A DNA stretch of 64,000 nt from Prauserella cavernicola (GCF_016595675.1 NZ_JAENJH010000012.1:160954-224953); one strand, 5' to 3'; shown: positions 19,817 through 29,350, counted from the first letter of the stretch. The notes: generated by a model from the letters alone, not told the origin. Made by a program: numbers and translations.

Positions 19817-19970
19817 GCCCACAGTGTGCCCAAGCGCTCGGTTCCCCGAACGAGGGGACACACCCGGTGCGAGCCCTAGCCGCCGGGTCTGCGAACGTAC
19901 TAAGCTCCCGATCTCGTCAACAGCCCGAGTCTCGCCCTTGTTGGCGGGAGCAAGCAGACACCACAGGTCA

Positions 19971-21413
19971 TTGGGGGCTCCCATTTCCCTGTCCACCGCG
20001 AACCGCGTCAACGACGAGCGATCGCCGCTCAACCGGGCCTTGCTCGTCCTTCTCGCCACGGTGCTCGTCACGGGTGGAGCGTGGCTGTGGATCACCCTCG
20101 AGACGTCCGCCGCCGACCGGGTTCCGGTCGCCGTGGCCGGAGGGGTCACCGCCGCTCTGCTCTGTGCCGCCGCATTCCTGGCCGCACTGCGCCACCACCA
20201 GATCCGTACCGCCACCGATGAGGTCGCCGAGCTGAGGGCCGAGCTCGACCGGCTCGCCGACGACACCCTGCCCGCCGCGGCCCGCAGGCTGCGCGAGGGC
20301 GCATCGGCCGACACCGTATTTACTGAAATTCCCTTGCCAGGCAACGAAACTCACGAACGCATCCTGCGCACTCTCACCAAGGAGATCAGCGTCGGGCACC
20401 GGCAGCGCGCCGCCGCGATGGCGGCCTGCGCCAACGCCGCGGGCCGGGTGCAGGCGCTCGCGACGAGCATGCTCGCCGACCTCCGCGAGATGGAGAACCG
20501 GCATTCCGAGGAAGTCCTCGGCGACCTGCTCAAACTCGATCACAGCACCGCGCAGGCGGGCCGCCTCGCCGACAGCATCGCCGTGCTCACCGGAGCGCGC
20601 TCCGGCAGGCGCTGGACCAAGCCAATCGTCATGGAGAGCATCCTGCGCGGCGCCATGGGCCGCATCAGGGCCTACCAGCGCGTGCGCATCCACTCGGCCA
20701 GCACCTCCGCGATCGTCGGCTACGCCGCCGAGGACGTGATGCACGCGCTGGCCGAACTGATGGACAACGCCACCAAGTTCTCCGCGCCGTCGGAGGAGGT
20801 CCACGTCTACGTCGAGGAGCTGCACACCGGCCTCGTCGTGACCATCGAGGACGGCGGGCTCGGCATGAAGCCGCAGGCGCTCGAGCGGGCCAAGACAGCG
20901 GTCTCGACCAGTGAGACACTGGACCTGACCAAACTGTCGGGCACCCGGCTCGGCCTCGCCGTGGTCGGTTGTCTCGCGCGCAAGCACGACCTGCACGTGT
21001 TCTTCCGCCCGTCGTCGCGCGGCGGAACCGGTGTGGTGGTGCGGGTTCCGAACCAGCTCGTCACCCAGCAGCGGCAGGAGTTCCCCGACACGGCGCCGCA
21101 GCCCGCGGTCCCGGCGGCGAACCCGGTCAGGCAGGCCTTCGCGAGTGCCACGCACGCCGCACCGGCGCAGGACACGATGACCGCGGTGCTCGACGGCGAG
21201 CAAAGCCAGGCACCGCAACGATCCCTGCCCAAGCGCCGCCGGGGACAGACACTGGCGAACTCGGGGCAGCCGACGCCCGCGCCGAGGCCGCAGCACCCGC
21301 CCAAGCCTCGCACCGACGCCGGTGCGCGGTTCGGCGCCTTCCGCCAGGGCACCTCGCGCAACCACCGGCCGGACCAGGGCCCGGCGTCCCCCTCCGCCAA
21401 CCCCGACAGCTGA
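19971..21413 (+). CDS. Conservon sensor histidine kinase-like protein (CvnA/RarA type)
   Basis: A protein of about 480 residues: an N-terminal TM pair (LLVLLATVLVTGGAWLW and VAVAGGVTAALLCAAAF), a helical region, an H-box-like LLKLDHSTAQAGRLAD, and an HATPase domain with N-box LAELMDNATKF, IEDGGLGM (G1) and LGLAVVGCLA (G2). The tail is a long Pro/Arg-rich segment. It heads a run with roadblock, DUF742 and GTPase genes, the conservon order first described in Streptomyces. Autophosphorylation is not established for such proteins. No ATG or GTG fits the N-terminus, so a TTG at 19971 is my choice; TTGs at 19938 and 19941 are alternatives and the start is uncertain. Confidence 0.8.
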   Translation: MGAPISLSTANRVNDERSPLNRALLVLLATVLVTGGAWLWITLETSAADRVPVAVAGGVTAALLCAAAFLAALRHHQIRTATDEVAELRAELDRLADDTLPAAARRLREGASADTVFTEIPLPGNETHERILRTLTKEISVGHRQRAAAMAACANAAGRVQALATSMLADLREMENRHSEEVLGDLLKLDHSTAQAGRLADSIAVLTGARSGRRWTKPIVMESILRGAMGRIRAYQRVRIHSASTSAIVGYAAEDVMHALAELMDNATKFSAPSEEVHVYVEELHTGLVVTIEDGGLGMKPQALERAKTAVSTSETLDLTKLSGTRLGLAVVGCLARKHDLHVFFRPSSRGGTGVVVRVPNQLVTQQRQEFPDTAPQPAVPAANPVRQAFASATHAAPAQDTMTAVLDGEQSQAPQRSLPKRRRGQTLANSGQPTPAPRPQHPPKPRTDAGARFGAFRQGTSRNHRPDQGPASPSANPDS

Positions 21414-21464
21414 GCCTAGACAGATTGGAGTGAGGGGCGGTGTTCGTGCGCCCCGGAAATCCCG

Positions 21465-21881
21465 ATGACCACGACGAACCCGAATCTCGAGTGGTTGCTG
21501 GAGAACCTGGTGGAAAGCACGCCGGGCGCCAACCACGCACTGGTGCTGTCCAGGGACGGCCTGAAGCTGTGTCACACCCGCGCGCTCGGCATCGACAGGG
21601 CCGACCAGCTCGCCGCCATCGCCGCGGGCGTGCAGGCGCTGTCGCAGAGCGCGTCGGTGGAGTTCGGTGACGGCACGGGTGGTGTCCGCCAGTCCATGAC
21701 GGAGTTCCACGGCGGCGTGCTGTTCATCGTCGAGGCCGGCGAGGGCGCGCACCTCGCCGTACTCGCGTCCGAGGACGCCGACGTCGGCCTGATCGGCCAC
21801 AAGATGGACGAGCTGGTGGAGCAGATCGGCGCGTTCCTCACCTCGCCGCCCCGGCACCCGCGGCACAGCCAGCCCGCATGA
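21465..21881 (+). CDS. Roadblock/LC7 domain protein (CvnB type)
   Basis: A 138-residue roadblock/LC7 protein: NLEWLLENLVESTPGANHALVLSRDGL at the N-terminus and LAVLASEDADVGLIGHKMDELVEQIG near the end match the family. Roadblock proteins regulate small GTPases, in bacteria especially MglA- and CvnD-type enzymes. It is the second gene of the conservon and overlaps the DUF742 gene by 4 bp. GGAAA lies about six bases before the ATG. Confidence 0.93.
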   Translation: MTTTNPNLEWLLENLVESTPGANHALVLSRDGLKLCHTRALGIDRADQLAAIAAGVQALSQSASVEFGDGTGGVRQSMTEFHGGVLFIVEAGEGAHLAVLASEDADVGLIGHKMDELVEQIGAFLTSPPRHPRHSQPA

Positions 21882-22240
21882 TGGTCCGCGGGGCAGTCGA
21901 CAGCGAGGACCCGGACCGGCTCTACACCGTCACCGGCGGCCGCAGCAGGGCCGAGTCCCGCGACCTCGACCTCGTCACCCTGATCGTCAGCGAGGCCGAC
22001 GCGGCCACCGGCATCCAGTCCGAGCACGCCAGGATTCTGCGGATCTGCCGGTTCCCGACCGCGGTCGTGGAGATCGCCTCCGAGCTCGCGCTGCCCGTGA
22101 GCGTCGTGAAGATCCTCGTGTCCGACCTGCTCGAGTCGGGTCAGGTCTCCGCTCGCCATCCCACGGCGCCCCGCGCCAGCGCCGAACTCCCGGATCCCGC
22201 ATTCCTCAAGAAGGTGCTCGTTGGACTCCACAATCTCTGA
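21878..22240 (+). CDS. DUF742 protein (CvnC type)
   Basis: A 120-residue DUF742 protein, the third conserved member of conservons. It contains RLYTVTGGRS near the start, and a winged-helix-like part with ILRICRFPTAVVEIASELALPVSVVKILVSDLLESG. It probably bridges kinase-like CvnA and the GTPase in a membrane-associated complex, as proposed for the Streptomyces cvn9 (rar) system. Its end overlaps the GTPase start by 20 bp. Confidence 0.9.
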   Translation: MMVRGAVDSEDPDRLYTVTGGRSRAESRDLDLVTLIVSEADAATGIQSEHARILRICRFPTAVVEIASELALPVSVVKILVSDLLESGQVSARHPTAPRASAELPDPAFLKKVLVGLHNL

Positions 22241-22829
22241 TGAAACCACCAGGACGCCACTGCCGAGCACGGCCATGGAGGGCCTCAAGATCGTGGTGGT
22301 GGGCGGCTTCGGCGTCGGCAAGACGACCATGGTCCGTTCGGTCAGCGAGATCCGTCCGCTGAACACCGAGGAGACCATGACCCAGGCCGGACTCGGGATC
22401 GACAACACCGGCGGCGTCGCCGACAAGACCACCACCACGGTCGCGTTCGACTTCGGCCGGATCAGCCTCAGCGAGCAGCTGGTGCTCTACCTGTTCGGCG
22501 CGCCGGGCCAGGAACGGTTCTGGTTCCTGTGGGACCGGCTCTTCGCCGGAACCCTCGGCGCCGTCGTGCTCGTGGACACGCGCAGGCTCGAGGACTCGTG
22601 GTACGCGATCGACCGGCTGGAGCACCACGGAACGCCGTTCATCGTGGCGCGCAACAACTTTCCCGGCGCGCAGCACGGCCTGGAAGAGGTGCGCGACGCA
22701 CTCACGCTGTCCCCGGACGTGCCACTGATCGACTGCGACGCCCGCAGCCGCGAGTCGGCCAAGAACGTCCTCATCACCCTCGTCAACCACCTCTACGCGC
22801 TCTCGTCAGCCAGGGAGACCGCCTCATGA
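22221..22829 (+). CDS. Conservon GTPase/ATP-GTP-binding protein (CvnD type)
   Basis: A 202-residue small GTPase-like protein. Visible motifs are the P-loop GGFGVGKT (about 28-35), a switch region with TTTTVAFDFG, and G3 GAPGQERF (LFGAPGQERFWF). The NKxD element is replaced by VARNNF, and the last motif resembles CDARS. The TTG at 22221 is supported by AAGG seven to ten bases upstream and by overlap with the DUF742 gene. It is the switch component of the conservon. The P450 gene follows with an ATGA overlap, so the five genes form one operon. Confidence 0.92.
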   Translation: MDSTISDETTRTPLPSTAMEGLKIVVVGGFGVGKTTMVRSVSEIRPLNTEETMTQAGLGIDNTGGVADKTTTTVAFDFGRISLSEQLVLYLFGAPGQERFWFLWDRLFAGTLGAVVLVDTRRLEDSWYAIDRLEHHGTPFIVARNNFPGAQHGLEEVRDALTLSPDVPLIDCDARSRESAKNVLITLVNHLYALSSARETAS

Positions 22830-24061
22830 CCGACGTCCCACCCGCACACCACGCCGGGCCCGTGCGGCTCTACGGGCCGCAGTTCCAACAGGACCCGGCC
22901 GCCCTCTACACCGAGATCAGGAACACCCATGGTCCGGTCGCGCCGGTGCTGCTCGACGGCGACGTGCCCGCGTGGTTCGTCTGCGGCTACCGCGAGATCC
23001 ACCAGGTCACCAGCGACTCGCAGCTGTTCGCCCGCGACACGCGGCGCTGGAACATGTGGGAGCACGTGCCCGCGGACTGGCCGCTGCTGCCCTACGTGGC
23101 GCACAACCCGTCGGTGATGTTCACCGAGGGCACCGAGCACCAGCGCAGGGCGGGAGCCATCGGCGACGCGCTCGGTGCGTTCGACCAGTTCGAGCTGTCG
23201 CAGTACTCGGAGCGGGTCGCCGACGCCCTCATCGACGCGTTCGCCGCCAGGGGCGAGGCGGACCTGATGGCGCAGTTCGCGTCGCGGATCCCGCTCAACG
23301 TCATCGCGCAGATGTTCGGCATGCCGGAGTCGCAGACCCCGGAGCTGGTGCGCGACATCTCGGAGTCGCTCGACACCGGGCCGGGCGCCGCCGACGCGTA
23401 CATGCGGGTGCAGAAGGCGATGGCGGGGCTGCTCGACACCAAGCGCTCGATGCCGGGAGCCGACATCCCGTCGTACCTGCTCGAGCACGATGCCGAACTC
23501 ACCGACGACGAGATCGTGCAGGACCTGCTGGTGGTCACGGCGGCGGCTCAGCAGCCGACGGCGAACTGGATCGGCAACACGATCCGGCTGATGCTCACCG
23601 ACGAGCGGTTCGCGCTCACGCTCGCGGGCGGCAGGGAGAGCGTCGGCCAGGCACTCAACGAGGTGCTCTGGCACGACACCCCGACGCAGAACTTCATCGG
23701 CCGCTTCGCGACCCGCGACACGCAGCTGGCAGGCATGCGCATCAGGACCGGCGACATGCTCGTGCTCGGACTGGCCGCCGCGAACGCCGACCCGAAGGTG
23801 CGCCTGGACTCACCCGCCTCGGCGGGCAACCACGCCCACATGTCGTTCGGGCACGGCGAACACGGCTGCCCCTACCCGGCGCCCGAGGTGGCCGAGGTGA
23901 TGGCGAGGACCACCGTCGAGGTGCTGCTCGACCGGCTGCCGGACCTCACACTCGCCGTCCCGGCCGAGGAGCTGCGGTGGCACCCCTCGGTGTGGATGCG
24001 AGGTCTCGGCAGCCTGCCGGTGCGGTTCACGCCGACGTACGTACCCGTGGAGTTGGGCTGA
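22826..24061 (+). CDS. Conservon-linked cytochrome P450 lacking the ExxR motif (CYP157-like)
   Basis: A 411-residue P450 whose haem-binding loop is intact: FGHGEHGC with Cys348. The K-helix motif, almost invariant as ExxR, reads EVLW here (Glu279 to Trp282), and the I-helix AGxxT is altered to AAQQPT. Loss of ExxR is known for the Streptomyces CYP157 family, whose members sit in conservons. The gene overlaps the GTPase gene by 4 bp, making it the fifth (CvnE) gene. Its substrate is unknown, and it may act in signalling rather than ordinary mono-oxygenation. Its 3' end overlaps the convergent P450 gene by 35 bp. Confidence 0.88.
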   Translation: MTDVPPAHHAGPVRLYGPQFQQDPAALYTEIRNTHGPVAPVLLDGDVPAWFVCGYREIHQVTSDSQLFARDTRRWNMWEHVPADWPLLPYVAHNPSVMFTEGTEHQRRAGAIGDALGAFDQFELSQYSERVADALIDAFAARGEADLMAQFASRIPLNVIAQMFGMPESQTPELVRDISESLDTGPGAADAYMRVQKAMAGLLDTKRSMPGADIPSYLLEHDAELTDDEIVQDLLVVTAAAQQPTANWIGNTIRLMLTDERFALTLAGGRESVGQALNEVLWHDTPTQNFIGRFATRDTQLAGMRIRTGDMLVLGLAAANADPKVRLDSPASAGNHAHMSFGHGEHGCPYPAPEVAEVMARTTVEVLLDRLPDLTLAVPAEELRWHPSVWMRGLGSLPVRFTPTYVPVELG

Positions 24062-25262
24062 ACCGGACCGGCAGCGATGCCGGTCCACGCGTGAACACGC
24101 CCTGTTCGGCCGGAGTCTCGTCGTCGGCGAGCTCCAGGTCGAGCAGGGCGTCGAGCAGCTGGGCCACGCCCACCTCCACCTCGCTCTTGGCGAGCAGCGC
24201 TCCCACGCAGAAATGCCTGCCGAGCGCGAAGGACACGTGTTGCGCCGCGGCGGAGAACGCCGTGCCGGTGGGCAGGTCCTCGCGGAAGATGTCGAACGTG
24301 TCGGGGTCGGTGAACCGGCTGGGGTCGCGGTTCGCCGCACCGATCAGGCACGTCACCGTGCTGCCCGCGGGCACCGTGCCGCCGCCGAGTTCCACGTCCT
24401 CGGCGGGCTGGCGCATGATCATGTGCACCGGCGGCGTGTAGCGCAGGGTCTCCGCGAACGCCCTCGGGATGAGCTCGTGGTCCTCGCGGACCGCCCGCAG
24501 CTGGTCCGGGTGCTCGAGCAGGTTCTTGATGATGCTGGCGATCGCCTTGTCCGTGGTCTCGCCGCCCGCGGCGAGCAGCAGGCTGACGAAGGCCTTGATG
24601 TCCTCGTCGCTCATGCTCTGGCCGTCGACCTCGGCGGCGCACAGTGTGGACAGCAGGTCGTCGCCGAGGTTCTCCCTGCGCTGCCTGATGATCGGGATCA
24701 TGTACTCGGCGAGCTCGTCGCGCGTGTGCAGCCCGTCGGCGGCGATCGTCTCGTCCTGGCTCAGGTTGCCGAGGAACGCGATGATCGACGTGTACCAGCG
24801 CTGGAAGCGCGCGTGGGCGGAGCGGTCGAGGCCGAGCATGTCGACAATGACGTTGATGGGGAAGTGCCGCGCGTAGTCGTTGACGATGTCGGCGGTGCCA
24901 CGTTCGCGGAAGCCGTCGATCAACTCGGCGGAGTTGCGCTCGATGACGGGCAGGAACTTCAGCTGTAGTTCCGTGCCGCGAAACGCGGGTGCCACCAGCG
25001 CGCGGCGGACGGCGTGCTCGCGTCCGCTCATCTGCAGGATCGTCTTGCCGTGTACGGGTTCCAGCTGCCAGTCGTAGTTGTCGGTGGTGAAAACGGGCTC
25101 CTTGAACGCCCTGGCCACGTCCTCGTAGCGGGACACGATGTAGCTCTGCATCGGTTCGTGCCAGATCAGGGGCGCGTCCTCGAGCATCAGCCGGTAGGCG
25201 GAGTAGGGATCTTCCGCGAACTCGGCGGAGAGAATGTCAGGTACTTCGCGAGCGGCGGTCAT
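24027..25262 (-). CDS. Cytochrome P450 (canonical motifs)
   Basis: A 411-residue bacterial P450 with all standard features: the I-helix AGGETT (232-237), the K-helix ETLR (Glu271 to Arg274), and the haem loop FALGRHFC with Cys352. It runs opposite to the conservon and overlaps the conservon P450 at the 3' ends by 35 bp. In Streptomyces an ExxR-less CYP157 is often beside a conventional P450 (for example CYP154), so a paired function is plausible but not shown. No ferredoxin or reductase gene is nearby. Confidence 0.93.
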   Translation of the reverse strand: MTAAREVPDILSAEFAEDPYSAYRLMLEDAPLIWHEPMQSYIVSRYEDVARAFKEPVFTTDNYDWQLEPVHGKTILQMSGREHAVRRALVAPAFRGTELQLKFLPVIERNSAELIDGFRERGTADIVNDYARHFPINVIVDMLGLDRSAHARFQRWYTSIIAFLGNLSQDETIAADGLHTRDELAEYMIPIIRQRRENLGDDLLSTLCAAEVDGQSMSDEDIKAFVSLLLAAGGETTDKAIASIIKNLLEHPDQLRAVREDHELIPRAFAETLRYTPPVHMIMRQPAEDVELGGGTVPAGSTVTCLIGAANRDPSRFTDPDTFDIFREDLPTGTAFSAAAQHVSFALGRHFCVGALLAKSEVEVGVAQLLDALLDLELADDETPAEQGVFTRGPASLPVRFSPTPRVRTSA

Positions 25263-25387
25263 TGCGCTCCTCGGTCAGCCGGAAAATGACCGTCAGAGGC
25301 TAGCGATGATCTTGGTCGAGCTGGGTGGCCACGAGGCAAGTTCAGACGGTTGGCCTAAGGGGCTGGAGCGCATGCGAGGATCGGCGC

Positions 25388-26206
25388 ATGTCCGTGACAG
25401 TCGCCGACGTCATCGCCGCGCTGGACGCGGCTTACCCCCGGGACCTGGCCGAATCGTGGGACGCGGTGGGTCTGGTCTGCGGTGATCCCGACGAGCCCGC
25501 CGAACGTGTGCTCGTGTGTGTCGATCCGGTGGCCGCCACCGTCGACGAGGCGGTCGAGCGGGGCGCGCGGCTGATCGTGGCGCACCACCCGTTGCTGCTG
25601 CGCGGGGTGCACGGGGTGGCTGCCGACTCGGTCAAGGGCTCGCTCGTGCATCGCATGATCAGGTCGGGCATCGCGTTGTTCTGCGCGCACACCAACGCCG
25701 ACTCGGCCAACCCCGGTGTCTCCGACGCGCTCGCCGCGTCGATCGGCCTGACCGTGCGCCGCCCGCTCGCGCCGCACCCGCAGGGCGACACCGGCATCGG
25801 CCGGATCGGGGAGCTCCCCGAGGCGGAACCGTTCGCGCGCTTCGTCGAGCGCGTGGGCGCGGCACTGCCCCCGACCGCCGCCGGCGTCTACGGCGCGGGC
25901 GACCCCGATCGTCCGATCAGGACGGTCGCCGTCTCCGGCGGCGCCGGCGACAGCTACCTGGCCGCCGCGACCGAGGCGGGCGTCGACGCCTACGTCACCG
26001 CCGACCTCCGCCACCACCCCGCCGGAGAGCACCTCGAACAGCACGGACCCGCGCCCGCTCTGGTCGGCGTCACGCACTGGGCGAGTGAATGGCCGTGGTG
26101 CGGCCAAGCCGCCGGGGTGATCCGGAGTGCGGGTAACGTCGACGTTCACGTCTCCACGCGGTGTACCGACCCGTGGAACGTCCGAGCGAACGGGAGTACG
26201 AAGTGA
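25388..26206 (+). CDS. Nif3-like dinuclear metal-centre protein
   Basis: A 272-residue NIF3/YbgI-family protein. Conserved features are [38 protein letters not shown] with the metal-binding His pair, FCAHTNAD, and the C-terminal [10 protein letters not shown] and ADLRHHP. Such proteins form toroidal hexamers with two metal ions per subunit; some have GTP cyclohydrolase-like activity, but the role is unsettled. The ATG at 25388 has AGGA seven bases upstream. It overlaps the zinc-ribbon protein gene by 4 bp, a pairing common in actinobacteria. Confidence 0.92.
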   Translation: MSVTVADVIAALDAAYPRDLAESWDAVGLVCGDPDEPAERVLVCVDPVAATVDEAVERGARLIVAHHPLLLRGVHGVAADSVKGSLVHRMIRSGIALFCAHTNADSANPGVSDALAASIGLTVRRPLAPHPQGDTGIGRIGELPEAEPFARFVERVGAALPPTAAGVYGAGDPDRPIRTVAVSGGAGDSYLAAATEAGVDAYVTADLRHHPAGEHLEQHGPAPALVGVTHWASEWPWCGQAAGVIRSAGNVDVHVSTRCTDPWNVRANGSTK

Positions 26207-26940
26207 AGGCAGACGCCGCCCTGCAGCGCCAGCTGCTCGACCTCGCCAAGGTCGACGCCGAGCTCTCCCGGGTGGCGCACCGGCGCCGGACCCTGCCCGA
26301 GCTGACCGAGATCACCGAGGCCGAGCAGGCCCTGCGCGAGCGCCGCGACGCGCTGGTCGCCGTGCAGACGACGGCATCCGACCTCGACCGAGAGGTACAG
26401 CGCCAGGAGCGCGAGGTGGAGTCGGTGCGAGCGCGTGCCGACCGCGACCGCAAGCTGATGGAGTCCGGCTCGGTGTCGGCCAAACAGCTCACCGACCTCG
26501 AACACGAGCTGGAGACGCTCGACCGGCGCCAGTCCGCGCTCGAGGACGACCTGCTCGAACTGATGGAGCGGCGCGAGGCGGTCGACCTCGACATGCAGCG
26601 CACGGGCGCCGAGGTGAGCAACGCCGAGCAGAAGCTCTCCGACGCGGCCAAGCGGCGTGACGAGGCGGTGGCCGACCTCGACGTCACGCAGAGCCGCCGT
26701 GAGGGCGACCGGGACGGCCTCGTCCCGAGGTTCCCCGCCGACCTGCTCGCCCTGTACGAGCGGGTGCGCGAGCAGAAGAGCATCGGAGCCGCGCTGTTGC
26801 GGTCGCGCCGCTGCGGGGCCTGCCAGCTCGAGCTCGACCGCGCCGCGATCGCCGAGATCAAGGCGGCCGCCGACGACGAGGTCGTCCGGTGCGACAACTG
26901 CGGCGCCATCATGGTGCGCACGATGGAGTCGGGTCTGTGA
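26203..26940 (+). CDS. Zinc-ribbon coiled-coil protein (CT398/FlgN-like, Rv2229c family)
   Basis: A 245-residue protein. The first 190 residues form a long antiparallel coiled coil with repeated charged heptads ([14 protein letters not shown]). The end carries a C4 zinc ribbon with CGAC and CDNC. Homologues are found across actinobacteria between the Nif3 and RNase H genes, as here. The molecular function is not established. The GTG at 26203 overlaps the Nif3 stop and follows a GGGAG ribosome-binding site. Confidence 0.9.
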   Translation: MKADAALQRQLLDLAKVDAELSRVAHRRRTLPELTEITEAEQALRERRDALVAVQTTASDLDREVQRQEREVESVRARADRDRKLMESGSVSAKQLTDLEHELETLDRRQSALEDDLLELMERREAVDLDMQRTGAEVSNAEQKLSDAAKRRDEAVADLDVTQSRREGDRDGLVPRFPADLLALYERVREQKSIGAALLRSRRCGACQLELDRAAIAEIKAAADDEVVRCDNCGAIMVRTMESGL

Positions 26941-28046
26941 CCGAGCACGTCGTCGTCGAGGCGGACGGCGGGTCGAGGGGCAACCCCGGGCCCGCGGGTT
27001 ACGGCGCCGTCGTCAAGGACGCCGGCTCCGGCGACGTGCTCGCCGAGCGCAAGAAGGGCCTCGGCGTGGCCACCAACAACGTCGCCGAGTACAGCGGGCT
27101 CATCGCGGGACTCGAGGCCGCCAGGGACGTCGGTGCGTCCACTGTGGACGTGCGGATGGACTCCAAGCTCGTGGTGGAGCAGATGTCCGGGCGGTGGAAG
27201 ATCAAGAATGCCGCCCTGCAGCCGCTCGCCGACCAGGCGCGCGAGCTGGCGGGGGCGTTCGCTCGCGTGCGCTACGAGTGGATCCCGCGGGCGCTCAACT
27301 CCCATGCCGACCGCCTCGCCAACGAGGCCATGGACGCGCAGGCGGGGGGCTCCGGCAAGGAGCCCTCCGCCGCGCCGAAGCAGGACCGCGTCAGCCCCAC
27401 CGGCTGGACCGGCGCCACCGGTACCCCGACGCGGTTGCTGCTGCTGCGGCACGGCCAGACGGAGATGTCGGTCGACCGTCGCTACTCGGGCCGTGGTGAC
27501 ATCGGTCTGACCGAGCACGGCAGGTGGCAGGCGTCCTCGGCGGCCAAGCGGCTGGCCGGCATGGAGGGCTTCGGCGACGAGCCGCCCGTCGTCGTGGCGT
27601 CACCACTGACGAGGACGATGCAGACGGCCCAGGCCGTCGCCGACGCCGTCGGCACGCGCGTGAGCACCCTGCCAGGCCTGGTGGAGACCGACTTCGGCGA
27701 GTGGGAAGGGCTGACGTTCGCCGAGGCGTCGCGACGCGACCCCGACGTGCACGCCAGCTGGATGAGCGACACCTCGGTGCCCCCGCCCGGCGGAGAGAGC
27801 TTCGACCAGGTGCACAAGCGGGTGCGCGCGGCGGCCGACGAGCTGTTCGAGACCCACCCGGGCCGCACGGTCATCGTCGTCAGCCATGTCACGCCGATCA
27901 AGTCCCTGCTGCGAGTCGCACTCGAGGCGGGTCCCTCGCTGCTTTTCAGGCTGCACCTGGACCCGGCGTCGCTCTCGATCGCCGACTTCTACCCCGACGG
28001 CAACGCCTCGGTGCGGCTGGTCAACGACATCTCGCACCTCCGCTGA
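26937..28046 (+). CDS. Bifunctional RNase HI / CobC-like acid phosphatase
   Basis: A 369-residue fusion. Residues 1-140 are an RNase HI domain (EADGGSRGNPGPAGYG, NNVAEYSGL, MDSKLVVEQ, and a final HADRLANEA), carrying the expected acidic residues for RNA-DNA hybrid cleavage. After a linker, residues 160-365 form a histidine phosphatase domain with LLLLRHGQTE and the second His in VVSHVTP. The arrangement matches mycobacterial Rv2228c, where both activities have been shown, including alpha-ribazole phosphatase in cobalamin synthesis. The GTG at 26937 overlaps the previous stop by 4 bp. Confidence 0.95.
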   Translation: MTEHVVVEADGGSRGNPGPAGYGAVVKDAGSGDVLAERKKGLGVATNNVAEYSGLIAGLEAARDVGASTVDVRMDSKLVVEQMSGRWKIKNAALQPLADQARELAGAFARVRYEWIPRALNSHADRLANEAMDAQAGGSGKEPSAAPKQDRVSPTGWTGATGTPTRLLLLRHGQTEMSVDRRYSGRGDIGLTEHGRWQASSAAKRLAGMEGFGDEPPVVVASPLTRTMQTAQAVADAVGTRVSTLPGLVETDFGEWEGLTFAEASRRDPDVHASWMSDTSVPPPGGESFDQVHKRVRAAADELFETHPGRTVIVVSHVTPIKSLLRVALEAGPSLLFRLHLDPASLSIADFYPDGNASVRLVNDISHLR

Positions 28047-28064
28047 TCGCGCGAGCGAAGGCGG

Positions 28065-28070
28065 TACCCT
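28065..28070 (+). promoter_or_regulatory. rnpB -10 promoter element
   Basis: TACCCT matches the TANNNT -10 consensus and ends six bases before the first base of the RNase P RNA P1 helix (28077), a normal distance to a transcription start. No clear -35 box is seen. Confidence 0.55.
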
Positions 28071-28076
28071 CTCCGG

Positions 28077-28456
28077 GTGGACGAGTTGGCAGGGCGGCCG
28101 CGACCTGAGTGGTCGAGGAAAGTCCGGACTCCGTAGGGCAGGGTGGTTGCTAACGGCAACCCGGGGTGACCCGCGGGACAGTGCCACAGAAAACAGACCG
28201 CCTCGCGGCAACGCGGGGTAAGGGTGAAACGGTGGTGTAAGAGACCACCAGCGTCCCGGGCGACCGGGACGGCTCGGTAAACCCCACCCGGAGCAAGGCC
28301 AAGAGGGAGCTCAGGCTCCTGCGCAGGCGTTCGAGGGTAGCCCGCCCGATGCCTGCGGGTAGGCCGCTGGAGCCTGCCGGCAACGGCAGGCCGAGATGGA
28401 TGGCCGCCGCCCGCGTACGCGGGGACAGAATCCGGCTTACATGCCAACTCGTCCAC
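28077..28456 (+). ncRNA. rnpB: RNase P RNA, bacterial class A
   Basis: The RNA component of RNase P, the ribozyme that matures tRNA 5' ends. The ends pair perfectly as helix P1: 28077-28091 with 28442-28456, 15 bp. Conserved elements appear in order: GAGGAAAGTCCGGACTCC, ACAGAAAACAGACCGCC, GGTAAGGGTGAAACGG and, near the 3' end, ACAGAATCCGGCTTAC. The length of about 380 nt fits the actinobacterial A-type. It lies immediately after the RNase HI-CobC gene and converges with arsM 19 bp away. Confidence 0.97.
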
Positions 28457-28474
28457 CCACCCCCTCCCGCGGGG

Positions 28475-29245
28475 CTACGGCCTGCGTGGCTGGGCGGAGG
28501 CCGGTGTGGTCGCCCGGATGATGGCGGAGTGCATGCCGTCGGCGACGGAGTGGGTCGGCGTGATCTCGACGTCGGTGAACCCGGCCGCCTCGAGGCCGTT
28601 GCCGTACTCGGTGAAGGAGAGAGCTCCGGCGATGCAGCCGACGTAGTCACCGCGTTCGGCCCGCTCGGCAGGGGACAGGGCGTCGTCGGAGACGACATCG
28701 GAGATTCCGATCCGGCCGCCGGGTTTGAGGACGCGGAAGGTCTCGGCGAACACGGCGCGCTTGTCCGTGGACAAGTTGATCACGCAGTTCGAGATCACGA
28801 CGTCGATGGTGTTCGCAGGCAGCGGGACCGCCTCGATGGTGCCCTTGAGGAAGTCGACGTTCGTGACCTCCGCCTTCGCGGCGTTGGCGAGCGCGAGGGC
28901 GAGCATCTCCTCGGTCATGTCCAGGCCGTAGACCTTGCCGGTCGGTCCGACCCGCCGGGCGGACAGCAGGACATCGATCCCGCCACCGGAACCCAGGTCG
29001 AGTACTCGCTCTCCGGGGTGCAGGTCGGCGACGGCGGTCGGGTTCCCGCAGCCCAGCGACGCGGCGACGGCGTCGGCGGGGAGCGTGCCGCGCTCGGTGT
29101 CGTCGTACAGCGCGACGCCGAAGTTCTCGTCGAGTTCGATCGGCTCCGGCGCGCAGCAACCTGCGCCACCTGTGGTCACCTGCACAGCGGCTTCGGCGTA
29201 GCGCTGCCGGACGGTCTCCCGCAGGTCTGCTGACTGCTGACTCAT
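28475..29245 (-). CDS. arsM: Arsenite S-adenosylmethionine methyltransferase ArsM
   Basis: A 256-residue class I methyltransferase with the SAM motif [12 protein letters not shown] and ArsM-type cysteines: a CC pair near residue 30, LGCGNP, SNCVINL and [10 protein letters not shown]. ArsM methylates As(III) to mono-, di- and trimethylarsenicals. The ATG at 29245 is chosen because AGGGG lies about six bases upstream; a GTG directly before it (29248) is possible. It is divergent from arsR across about 105 bp with operator-like repeats. Confidence 0.93.
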   Translation of the reverse strand: MSQQSADLRETVRQRYAEAAVQVTTGGAGCCAPEPIELDENFGVALYDDTERGTLPADAVAASLGCGNPTAVADLHPGERVLDLGSGGGIDVLLSARRVGPTGKVYGLDMTEEMLALALANAAKAEVTNVDFLKGTIEAVPLPANTIDVVISNCVINLSTDKRAVFAETFRVLKPGGRIGISDVVSDDALSPAERAERGDYVGCIAGALSFTEYGNGLEAAGFTDVEITPTHSVADGMHSAIIRATTPASAQPRRP

Positions 29246-29286
29246 CACACACCCCTTGTCCTGCTGGTATCAGCGACTCGCCAACC

Positions 29287-29342
29287 AGCTTGTATCGACG
29301 TTTGTGGAAACAAGCTTGCGCCTTGTATCGAAAAACGTCAAG
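29287..29342. promoter_or_regulatory. Putative ArsR operator region between arsM and arsR
   Basis: Two direct copies of CTTGTATCGA (29289-29298 and 29322-29331) lie 33 bp apart, about three helical turns. The inverted pair AGCTTGT (29287-29293) and ACAAGCT (29310-29316) surrounds the first, and CTTG/CAAG (29322-29325 and 29339-29342) encloses the second. The AT-rich stretch stands out from its surroundings. ArsR repressors bind imperfect inverted repeats of this type; direct binding here is inference. Confidence 0.55.
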
Positions 29343-29350
29343 ATAGACAG

